Assembly: GCF_011038785.1 (NCBI RefSeq)
Contig: NZ_JAAKDT010000012.1
Span: forward strand, 1 to 64,000
Origin: Parabacteroides sp. ZJ-118
Lineage (GTDB): Bacteria; Bacteroidota; Bacteroidia; Bacteroidales; Tannerellaceae
Direction of reading: 5' to 3'
Length of the DNA stretch: 64,000 nucleotides
Both the position numbers and the translations under genes were made by a program. Below, piece by piece: positions 8,671 to 16,792 of this stretch. Below the pieces are notes generated by a model. It made no database searches. It saw only the letters and a list, made by a program, of their open reading frames with translations, and was not told the DNA's origin. Position 1 is the stretch's first letter, and each line of letters opens with the position of its first letter.

Positions 8671-8687
8671 TTGGCACACTATTTGAA
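8671..8687 (+). promoter_or_regulatory. Sigma-54-like -24/-12 promoter
   Basis: TTGGCACA (8671-8678), four bases, then TTGAA (8683-8687). Against the RpoN consensus TGGCACr-N4-TTGCw the -24 element is perfect and the GG-to-G spacing is exactly 12 bp; only the -12 C is A. It precedes the ABC transporter operon by about 60 bp. Confidence 0.55.
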
Positions 8688-8747
8688 TTAGATATGGTAA
8701 ATTAAATAATCAAGATAACAAAGATAACAATTAAAACAAATACAGTT

Positions 8748-9428
8748 ATGATTAAGATCGAAGGTTTAAGTAAGTTTTTCCGTACGGAAGAGGTAGAGAC
8801 AATCGCATTGAACAAGGTTTCTTTGGAGGTAAAGGATGGCGAGTTCGTCGCTGTCATGGGGCCTTCCGGTTGCGGTAAGTCCACGTTGTTGAATATTCTG
8901 GGTTTGCTGGATAACCCTTCCGAGGGAAATTACTACTTGGGAGACCAAGAGGTAGGACACTTGAAAGAGAAAGAACGTACACGAGTCCGCAAGGGAAACA
9001 TCGGTTTCGTGTTCCAGAGCTTCAACTTGATAGACGAGTTGAACGTTTTCGAGAACGTGGAGCTGCCGTTGACTTATCTAAAGATCAAGGCGTCGGAGCG
9101 TAAGCAGATGGTAACGGATATTTTGAAACGAATGAATATCAGCCACCGTGCGGCCCATTTCCCTCAGCAACTCTCCGGAGGTCAGCAGCAGCGTGTGGCG
9201 ATCGCCCGTGCGGTAGTCTCCAACCCGAAGATTATCTTGGCCGATGAGCCAACGGGTAACTTGGATTCCAAGAATGGCGCTGAGGTCATGCAACTGCTCA
9301 CCGAGCTGAACAAGGAGGGGACGACGATCGTAATGGTAACGCACTCCAAGCACGACGCAGGTTTCGCCCACCGTGTGATCAATCTATTCGACGGTAGCAT
9401 CGTTTCTTCCGTCAGTGAATTTATCTAG
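8748..9428 (+). CDS. ABC transporter ATP-binding protein (MacB/LolD type)
   Basis: A 226-aa ATPase that energises the two FtsX-type permeases downstream. Walker A is GPSGCGKST at residues 38-46, the Q loop is FVFQSFNLIDELNVFENV, the ABC signature is LSGGQQQR, and Walker B with D-loop is ILADEPTGNLD. The LNVFENVELPL segment after the Q loop is characteristic of the MacB/LolD/FtsE branch, which moves lipoproteins, peptides or drugs from the outer face of the inner membrane or transmits force across it. It is the first gene after the sigma-54-like promoter. Confidence 0.95.
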   Translation: MIKIEGLSKFFRTEEVETIALNKVSLEVKDGEFVAVMGPSGCGKSTLLNILGLLDNPSEGNYYLGDQEVGHLKEKERTRVRKGNIGFVFQSFNLIDELNVFENVELPLTYLKIKASERKQMVTDILKRMNISHRAAHFPQQLSGGQQQRVAIARAVVSNPKIILADEPTGNLDSKNGAEVMQLLTELNKEGTTIVMVTHSKHDAGFAHRVINLFDGSIVSSVSEFI

Positions 9429-9555
9429 TCAGCATAACAACCGGCTCTAGCGATCATTGGTGAGGATGCGTGATCCTGATATCTTGGGATATCGCCAATG
9501 AGAATCCCGGCCCGTAGCATTAAGAACGAACGATAACATGTGATATAAATTACGT

Positions 9556-11910
9556 ATGAAGACTATTTTGAGGAATCTCTTGAGTGTATTGCGCCGTTTC
9601 AAGATGGCGGCACTTTTAAATGTATTAGGACTTTCGATAGCTTTTGCCGCTTTCATTTTGATTATGATGCAGGTGGACTATGACCGGAATTTTGACCGGG
9701 GATATACGGATACGGAGTCTATATTTCGGGTAGAAGCTATGTTTGAGGATGGCGGGCAGACTCTTATTTGCCGTCCGTTGGCCGATGCTTTTATCCAATC
9801 CTCGCCCCATATCGTAGCCGGAACCTTGGTGGATCTTTGGAAAGGAGACTTGTTCTTCTCTGTAGAGGAGAATGGTGTACGGAATACTTTTAAGGAACAA
9901 TGCATAAATGTTTATCCTGAATTCACGAAGGTATTCGACTTTCAATTTCAGGAAGGAAATCCGGATGCGTTACAGGAGCCAAACGTTGTTTTGTTGCCGC
10001 GGAGCATGGCCCGGAAATTATTTGGGAATCAATCGGCTGTAGGCAAGCGATTGATGTTTGAGAATGGGGATCATCTAACGGTGGGTGGAGTGTATAAGGA
10101 TTATCCACGGAATTCATCTGTACGGAATTGTATTTATCGAAAGATGAACCCGAAGGAAAACTTCCAAAGTTGGGGAAACTGGAATTATTTTTTCTATATC
10201 CGTTTGGACGATCCGAAGAATGCCGAGGGCTTATTTGAAAATTTCAAGGCACATTTTGATCCGGCTCTACTGAAGGACAATAGTTTCTCATGGAGGGAAA
10301 CTGAGATGACTTTCCGCTTTAATCCATTGCCTGACGTTCATTATACGACAGATGTAAAATATGACCTGCCCCCCAAAGCCAGCATGCAAACTTTGATGAT
10401 ATTATTTGCCATAGCTATCGTGATCGTGATAATCGCCGGAATTAATTTTACAAATTTCAGTACGGCACTCGCCCCGATGCGTATGAAGAGTATTAATGCA
10501 CAAAAAGTATTGGGGGGAGAAGAATCTGCGATCCGTTTCGCCTTGGCCTTAGAAGCGGTATTCATAAGTATCGTCTCTTACTTATTAGGACTACTATTCG
10601 TCCATATCGCCGGGAAGACGGAAATCGCTTCCTTGATAAATGCCGATATCTCGTTATCAATGCATATGGGGTTGATTTTGGTTGCCGCACTTATCTCAAT
10701 AGCCACCGGGCTTCTTGCCGGTATATATCCGGCATATTATATGACTTCTTTCCCGCCGGCTTTGGTGTTGAAAGGTAGTTTTGGTTTGTCTCCGAGGGGA
10801 CGTCAATTACGTAATGTATTGATTGGAGTGCAGTATGTAGCTTCTTTCGGATTAATCATTGGCGCTACTTTCATGTATTTGCAGAATTATTACATGCAGA
10901 ATACGCCTCTAGGTTATGATAAGGAAGCGGTGATTGTTACGGATATGAACGGTAAGATCCGGAAAAGTATCGATGCTTTTGCCAGTCAAGTGAAATCGTT
11001 TTCCGGCATTGAGGAGATTACTTACGCCGAGAAACTTCTTTCCAGCCAAGATCAATACATGGGATGGGGACGGGATTACAGAGATAAAAACATACAGTTT
11101 CAATGTCTTCCCGTTGATCCCTCTTTTCTGAAGGTGATGAACGTGAAGATCTCCGAAGGGCGTAACTTTAGGGAAGAGGATAAAGCGAAACGTCATGGCG
11201 CACTTATTTTTAACGAGCGGGCCCGTGCGGAATATGAACTGGAGTTGGGAGCCTTGGTAGATAGTATGGAAATTATCGGTTTCATGCCGGATGTCAAATT
11301 CGCCTCTTTCCGTACGGAGGTAACGCCTATGGCCTTTTTTGTATGGGGTACTGATAATTGGGGGACCCAACCTGATTACGCTTATATAAAGGTAAAGGCC
11401 GGTTCTGACTTACAGGAAGCTATGCGACATGTCAAGACTACGCTTCAATCCTTTGATCCGGAATACCCGTTTAATGTCCGTTTCTTCGATGAGGTATTGA
11501 ACGGGCTCTATGAGAAAGAGAGAAGCCTTAGTTCATTGATTACTTTATTTAGTTTGATCGCGATCTTTATCTCGGTGGTAGGTGTATTTGGTTTGGTCGT
11601 ATTCGATAGCGAGTATCGGAAGAAAGAAATCGGTGTTCGTAAGGTGCTGGGTTCTACCACGGGCGAGATTATCGTGATGTTCAACAAGACCTATATACGT
11701 GTTTTATGTATTTGCTTCGGATTGGGCGCCCCAGTCGCGGGTTATGCGGTGAGCCGCTGGTTGGAGAACTTCGCTTATAAGACACCGATGTACTGGTGGG
11801 TCTATTTGATCGCTTTCGCGATCATAACGGTTATCACGGTATTGACTGTCACTTTCCAGAACTGGCACGCGGCGAACGCAAATCCGGTGGATAGCATTAA
11901 AACGGAATGA
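9556..11910 (+). CDS. FtsX/MacB-type ABC permease, copy 1
   Basis: A 784-aa inner-membrane protein with two MacB-periplasmic-core plus FtsX modules. A first helix follows the basic start MKTILRNLLSVLRRFKMA; a periplasmic domain runs to about residue 275; three helices follow (about 280-405); then a second periplasmic domain and three C-terminal helices (about 655-775). Near the end it has the FtsX coupling motif YRKKEIGVRKVLGSTTGEI. It probably works with the preceding ATPase and the following paralogue in export or efflux. Substrate is unknown. The 127 bp before it hold a GATATC-TTGG-GATATC palindrome at about 9478-9493. Confidence 0.92.
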   Translation: MKTILRNLLSVLRRFKMAALLNVLGLSIAFAAFILIMMQVDYDRNFDRGYTDTESIFRVEAMFEDGGQTLICRPLADAFIQSSPHIVAGTLVDLWKGDLFFSVEENGVRNTFKEQCINVYPEFTKVFDFQFQEGNPDALQEPNVVLLPRSMARKLFGNQSAVGKRLMFENGDHLTVGGVYKDYPRNSSVRNCIYRKMNPKENFQSWGNWNYFFYIRLDDPKNAEGLFENFKAHFDPALLKDNSFSWRETEMTFRFNPLPDVHYTTDVKYDLPPKASMQTLMILFAIAIVIVIIAGINFTNFSTALAPMRMKSINAQKVLGGEESAIRFALALEAVFISIVSYLLGLLFVHIAGKTEIASLINADISLSMHMGLILVAALISIATGLLAGIYPAYYMTSFPPALVLKGSFGLSPRGRQLRNVLIGVQYVASFGLIIGATFMYLQNYYMQNTPLGYDKEAVIVTDMNGKIRKSIDAFASQVKSFSGIEEITYAEKLLSSQDQYMGWGRDYRDKNIQFQCLPVDPSFLKVMNVKISEGRNFREEDKAKRHGALIFNERARAEYELELGALVDSMEIIGFMPDVKFASFRTEVTPMAFFVWGTDNWGTQPDYAYIKVKAGSDLQEAMRHVKTTLQSFDPEYPFNVRFFDEVLNGLYEKERSLSSLITLFSLIAIFISVVGVFGLVVFDSEYRKKEIGVRKVLGSTTGEIIVMFNKTYIRVLCICFGLGAPVAGYAVSRWLENFAYKTPMYWWVYLIAFAIITVITVLTVTFQNWHAANANPVDSIKTE

Positions 11911-11929
11911 TAAATGAGGCTATAATAAG

Positions 11930-14296
11930 ATGAAAACGATTATTCGAAACTTTCTGAGTGTGTTGAGGCGGTTTAAAATGGCGACCGCATTGAACGTTAC
12001 CGGTCTCGCTGTCGCCTTCGCTGCCTTTATCGTGATTCTCATACAAATTAATTTTGAGCGGACCTTTGATCGCTGCCATCCTACCTCCGGAAGGATTTTC
12101 AGGGTAGACTTAACGACTCCGGGTACCTTCGGGACGATATTACCCCGTGCTTTTGTGGAGGCTGTTATCCAGTCTTCCCCGCATATCGAGGCCGGGACTT
12201 TGCTGACTCCTTCTTTTGGCCAAAATGGCGTTTATCTCTCAATCGACAGGGATGGACAGCCTTTCGGATTTAAGGAGATCGTGACAACCTGCCATGCTAC
12301 CCTGCCGGGAATATTCGCTTTCCCGATCGTGGAAGGTGATATCGATTGTTTGAGGGATCCTGAGAAAGTAATGGTACCGCGAAGCTTGGCGATGAAACTC
12401 TTTGGAGAAGATGCCTCCGCGATAGGCAAAACATTGCGGGCGGAAGAAAGTATCTGGACTAAATCGGTTCAGCTCCTTACGATCGGAGCGGTTTATAAGG
12501 ATTTTCCGGAGAACACGCAGCTCCGGAACGTGATCTATACGGCGATCGATCCAGATTATAATGTCCGTAATTTTGGAGCGAGTAACTGGGTTTGTTATCT
12601 ATTGTTAGACGATCCGGCCTTGGCTGATGACGTGGCCGATAATTTCAACCGTCACTTCGATTTCAAAAAGATTGGTCGCGAGGATGAACAAATCTGTTTA
12701 GTTCCGTTGACCGATATTTATTACAGGAATGAGACACAAGACGGGGGAACTTTCCGTAGCGGCAGTCGGGAGGTGACGAATTTATTGTTGGGTATAGCCC
12801 TGTTGATAATTGTCGTAGCGGGCATCAACTTCACGAACTTCAGCACCTCCCTGGCTCCGTTGAGAATCAAGAGCATCAATACGCAAAAGGTATTGGGTAG
12901 CCCGGAAGGTCTGCTACGGAGGGCTTTATGGGTAGAGGCCGTCCTTGTCAGTTTTATCGCCTGGTTAGTGAGTTTATCCATTGTTTGGGGATTAGATATT
13001 GTAGAGGCTCTGCCTTTTATCGATGCCGACCTGGATTTAATAGCCAATCTTCCGGTTGTCTTGTTATCCGGTGTTATCGCTTTAATCACGGGCTTGATAG
13101 CTGGTATCTATCCGGCTTTTTATATCACTTCTTTTCCCCCTGCGTTGGTGTTGAAGGGCAGTTTCGGATTGTCTCCTGCCGGAAGGAAATTACGTACAGG
13201 GTTGATCTGTATCCAATTCGTGGTATCTATCCTCTTGATAATCGGGGCCAGTTTTGTACGTGTCCAGAATGGGTACATGCGTGATTTTTCCTTAGGATTC
13301 GATAAAGATCAGGTCGCCGTGGTGGAATTGAATAGTAGGATGTATGATAAACATCATGAGACTTATAAGAATCGCCTGAAAGAATATCCGGGTATCGAGG
13401 ATGTCGCTTTCTCGATGGAGAAAGTCGGGTCGAAAGACGGATACAATACAAATGAGGTAACTTATAAGGATAAAGCGATCCAATATTTTATGATTATTTC
13501 CTCCTCGAATATCTTGCGGGTGTTGGGCATCCCGGTTATCGAGGGGCGTGATTTCTCCAAGGCGGACGAGCTGTCGGACAAAGTCTCTTATATTTTTAAT
13601 CGCCCGGCGTCGCTGCAAGGAGACATGCGGGCAGGTGACTCTTTCGGGAACTATGCCCCTGGACGTTTGATCGGATTTGTCGGTGACGTGAAACTGACAT
13701 CCCTCCGGAGCGGAGAGAGTAATATAGCGTTCGTGGTCGGGAACTTTGGCTATACGATGCCCGTATCCTACATCCGCCTGAAAGCGGGCTCGGATATCCA
13801 CGCGGCTGTCAATCATATTCGTAACGTGGTGACGGAATTAGATCCTTCTTATCCGTTCCATATCGAATTCTATGACGAAATCTTTAATCATCTTTACCGG
13901 AAAGAGGAAAATCTGCGCGATCTGGTTACGATCTTTAGTCTGCTGGCGATTATGATCTCTTTGGTCGGGGTGTTTGGCTTCGTGATGTTTGAGACTCAAT
14001 ACCGCCGTAAGGAAATCGGTATCCGCAAGGTACATGGAGCTACGGTAGGAGAGATCCTGTCGATGTTTAACAGGACCTATCTGCGGATCGTAGGTATTTG
14101 CTTCGTGATAGCGGCGCCGATCGCTTGGTGGGGCGTGAAGCAGTGGCTCGAGGGTTTCGCTTATAAGACCCCGATCCATGGGTGGGTATTCTTGATCGCC
14201 TTATTGCTCGTAACCGTAATCACGCTATTAACCGTAAGCTTCCAAAACTGGAAGGCGGCGAACGAGAATCCGGTAAATAGTATCAAGAGCGAGTGA
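11930..14296 (+). CDS. FtsX/MacB-type ABC permease, copy 2
   Basis: A 788-aa paralogue of the preceding permease with the same eight-helix, two-module plan and nearly the same start (MKTIIRNFLSVLRRFKMA). The middle motif INFTNFSTSLAPLRIKSINTQKVLGS and the C-terminal YRRKEIGIRKVHGATVGEI are the FtsX-domain cytoplasmic coupling segments. It begins 19 bp after copy 1 and belongs to the same transcript, so the transporter may be a heterodimer of the two permeases with two copies of the ATPase. Its stop overlaps the convergent symporter gene by 14 bp. Confidence 0.92.
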   Translation: MKTIIRNFLSVLRRFKMATALNVTGLAVAFAAFIVILIQINFERTFDRCHPTSGRIFRVDLTTPGTFGTILPRAFVEAVIQSSPHIEAGTLLTPSFGQNGVYLSIDRDGQPFGFKEIVTTCHATLPGIFAFPIVEGDIDCLRDPEKVMVPRSLAMKLFGEDASAIGKTLRAEESIWTKSVQLLTIGAVYKDFPENTQLRNVIYTAIDPDYNVRNFGASNWVCYLLLDDPALADDVADNFNRHFDFKKIGREDEQICLVPLTDIYYRNETQDGGTFRSGSREVTNLLLGIALLIIVVAGINFTNFSTSLAPLRIKSINTQKVLGSPEGLLRRALWVEAVLVSFIAWLVSLSIVWGLDIVEALPFIDADLDLIANLPVVLLSGVIALITGLIAGIYPAFYITSFPPALVLKGSFGLSPAGRKLRTGLICIQFVVSILLIIGASFVRVQNGYMRDFSLGFDKDQVAVVELNSRMYDKHHETYKNRLKEYPGIEDVAFSMEKVGSKDGYNTNEVTYKDKAIQYFMIISSSNILRVLGIPVIEGRDFSKADELSDKVSYIFNRPASLQGDMRAGDSFGNYAPGRLIGFVGDVKLTSLRSGESNIAFVVGNFGYTMPVSYIRLKAGSDIHAAVNHIRNVVTELDPSYPFHIEFYDEIFNHLYRKEENLRDLVTIFSLLAIMISLVGVFGFVMFETQYRRKEIGIRKVHGATVGEILSMFNRTYLRIVGICFVIAAPIAWWGVKQWLEGFAYKTPIHGWVFLIALLLVTVITLLTVSFQNWKAANENPVNSIKSE

Positions 14297-15629
14297 TCCA
14301 CCATCCCATCTTCCATGCCAGCAGCAAGATAAGCAGGGAAAGGGCCAAGCAGGCCAATAGCAACCAGACGCCCCATCCGTTTACGAAAAGGATGGGAACA
14401 AAGGTGATCAACAGGATCTCTATGGGGGCGATAGGCAAGTAAGCCATCGCGTAATCATCCATCGCCTTGCTGGAAAGTTTCGGGTCGACGATCCGCAGCA
14501 AGGCGATGCCCATGGCCATCGTGCCGGTCCACCATCCCCAGGCGAAAATCATGCGCTCGAACCAGAACGTCTTGGCTAATCTTCTTCCCAGGAAAAACGT
14601 GATGCACCAGACGATCACCACGCCCGCTATGATGAGTACGATAAGTGGGAAGGCATATTTTACGATCACCCCTAACTTGATAGACGCGACGCCACAAGCT
14701 ACCAGCATATCGGTGAAGGAGCTGCTGAGTCGCTGGGTCGTCTGCGGACAGATGTATCTGGATATGGTTGTCGCATCGAAGAATTTCTTCAACGCTAGCC
14801 CGATGATGAAGGCACAACTGAAAACAGGCAGCTCCAATACCGGATAATACATCTTTACGGTTTGGCTGACCAGATATCCCAAGAAGGCCACGACAACTAC
14901 CAAGGCCACATGGAAGGTCAGCGTATCGATGGATATGGAGGATGTCGTAGCCTCTCCGATGGAATTCCGCTTATCCTCCGGCAGCAATCCGCTTCTCAAC
15001 TCGTCCGGGAGGTCATCGAAATCCGAGATAAAAGCGGTCTGCTTATGTTTGGCTGCCCATTTGACCATCAGCAACCCTCCGATGATCGAGCAGATAACCC
15101 CCACGGTAGCCGTTGTCATGCCTAAACTGCGAGCCTCGTCCCAGCCCATTCCCTCGAATGCGGACCCGATGGCGGCGGCCGTGCCGTGTCCGCCATAAAA
15201 GCCTGTTGGCAGCATGATGCCGAAAGCGTCATTCAGATCCGGCCAGATCTGTTTGATCACGTACAATCCGAACAGGCCAGCCAATGCCCACTGCAACAAC
15301 ATACCCACCTGGGCGTACGCCCACATCGGCCCGACCCGTCGCGCCACCTCTCTCATGGATACGTCCGGGGAAGATAAAGGCAACGCACCGAACACCAGGG
15401 CGATAAGGATCGCCGCGTAAGTACTTAAGCCGTTGGAAAGCGGAATCCACCCTAGCCCATTCGGCCCGAACGCCAATCCCAACAAACCTGCGATCAAGCT
15501 GGGGGGTATGAATAACTGTTGGATCAGCTTTACCTTGACTCGTATGAATTTGCCAACCAACAGGAGTATCGAAATGAATCCAAGGTCCGTAAAGAGTGTC
15601 CAAGGAGTGAACGGTGCCAGGTCTACCAT
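14283..15629 (-). CDS. Sodium:glutamate symporter (GltS family)
   Basis: A 448-aa inner-membrane protein with 10 or more hydrophobic segments. It carries the GltS-like glycine-rich reentrant motif PTGFYGGHGTAAAIGSAFE in the first half and a second inverted-repeat half after a hydrophilic loop of about 40 residues (residues 195-230). It likely imports glutamate with Na+. It is transcribed alone, converging on the permease genes, and its last 14 bases overlap the end of permease copy 2. E. coli GltS is about 400 aa, so this is a longer Bacteroidota form. Confidence 0.85.
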   Translation of the reverse strand: MVDLAPFTPWTLFTDLGFISILLLVGKFIRVKVKLIQQLFIPPSLIAGLLGLAFGPNGLGWIPLSNGLSTYAAILIALVFGALPLSSPDVSMREVARRVGPMWAYAQVGMLLQWALAGLFGLYVIKQIWPDLNDAFGIMLPTGFYGGHGTAAAIGSAFEGMGWDEARSLGMTTATVGVICSIIGGLLMVKWAAKHKQTAFISDFDDLPDELRSGLLPEDKRNSIGEATTSSISIDTLTFHVALVVVVAFLGYLVSQTVKMYYPVLELPVFSCAFIIGLALKKFFDATTISRYICPQTTQRLSSSFTDMLVACGVASIKLGVIVKYAFPLIVLIIAGVVIVWCITFFLGRRLAKTFWFERMIFAWGWWTGTMAMGIALLRIVDPKLSSKAMDDYAMAYLPIAPIEILLITFVPILFVNGWGVWLLLACLALSLLILLLAWKMGWWITRS

Positions 15630-15716
15630 AATAACTGCTTACTTTATGTTTGTTTGAATATCCATCCCGCAAATATATTTTATTCCCATGAGAAATACCA
15701 GAAGTCTCAGCGAATT

Positions 15717-16607
15717 CTAGACCTCCATCTCTTTTTTACGGTAAGCGGAGGGTGAGCAACCCATGACTTTCGTAAACGTACGAGAGAAGTAGGCGGCATC
15801 CTCGAATCCCAGATGGGTGGCGATCTCGTTCAACTTCATATTCGTCAGCTCGATGTATTCGCAAGCCTTCTGTATTTTCAGGCGTATGAAGTAATTCTTT
15901 GGCGAGACTCCGGTCTCGCCAAAGAAAAGGGCTGAGAAGTGGGAAGGGGAATATTTGAAATAAGACGCTACCTCTCTCAAGGTAAGATTCCGGGAGATAT
16001 TCTCACGCATGTAGTGTATGACTCGTGCCGTAAACGGGTATTCTTTTCGCGAGGGAATCAGAGTATGGCGGAATTGCTCCAGATAGATGAAAGAGGCTAG
16101 GAAATTGTAAAGGCACATGGAGGAATAAATCATGTACTCTTTAATATATCCCGAGGAGAAACTGCTATAGATCTCCTCAAACAGTCGCAGCCGGTCTTGC
16201 GAACGGGAATACTCATTCGGCAAAATGGTGACGGGAACCGGACACAACGGCAGGAATCGATCGCTAAGCTCGCCCTGGAAGTGTAACCAGTAGATCGTCC
16301 ATGGATCTTCCTCGTCCGCCCCGAATGAATAGGGTATACCGGGAGGGAGGATGATATATTGGTATTTCTCTACGGTGTATTGTTTACCGAGGATACGATA
16401 CCACCCTTTCCCCTCCGTACAATAAATGAGCATGGCGTAATCGCAGCCATGTTCTTTTTGGAGAAAATGATATTTAACACGCGGGAAGAAACCTATCTTG
16501 CGTACATACAGATTATTGATGAGCGGTTCCCCCCGGTAGCTTGCCAATAGTTCCTCGGGCAAAGAGACAAGCCGTTCTCCCTTAAATCCCTCTTTTATCC
16601 TGGCCAT
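15717..16607 (-). CDS. AraC-family transcriptional regulator
   Basis: A 296-aa regulator with an N-terminal cupin-like sugar-binding domain (about residues 25-165, with YCTEGKGWYRILGKQYTVEKY and IILPPGIPYSFGADEEDPWTIYWLHF) and a C-terminal AraC/XylS double helix-turn-helix (about 195-290). The second HTH has the family signature IATHLGFEDAAYFSRTFTKVMGCSPSAYRKK. It is divergent from the GH38 gene, separated by 185 bp with facing promoters, and probably controls the mannosidase locus in response to a released sugar. Confidence 0.93.
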   Translation of the reverse strand: MARIKEGFKGERLVSLPEELLASYRGEPLINNLYVRKIGFFPRVKYHFLQKEHGCDYAMLIYCTEGKGWYRILGKQYTVEKYQYIILPPGIPYSFGADEEDPWTIYWLHFQGELSDRFLPLCPVPVTILPNEYSRSQDRLRLFEEIYSSFSSGYIKEYMIYSSMCLYNFLASFIYLEQFRHTLIPSRKEYPFTARVIHYMRENISRNLTLREVASYFKYSPSHFSALFFGETGVSPKNYFIRLKIQKACEYIELTNMKLNEIATHLGFEDAAYFSRTFTKVMGCSPSAYRKKEMEV

Positions 16608-16644
16608 GATCGATAAATCATAAGATTGTACAAGTAAATCGGAA

Positions 16645-16684
16645 CAAATGTAGCATTCCTTTCCGGATTATTGAAATAATTTTG
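16645..16684. promoter_or_regulatory. Divergent promoters between araC-type gene and GH38
   Basis: A minus-strand -7 box TACATTTG (16645-16652) points at the AraC-type gene and a plus-strand -7 box TAATTTTG (16677-16684) points at GH38. Both match TAnnTTTG exactly. The -33 elements are weak, which fits promoters that need an activator. Confidence 0.55.
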
Positions 16685-16792
16685 CCAACATAAATCATAT
16701 CCGGTATCTACTTCTTGGATACGATGGGAGGAGGCGATTCAGGATGGCTGAACATCGGTAACTAGGATTTAGGCCCATAAAAACACGATAAA

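Noticed and set aside
14467-14847. Open frames on the plus strand inside the GltS-type gene
   Set aside because: They are antisense to a well-defined membrane protein and show no start signals or domains.
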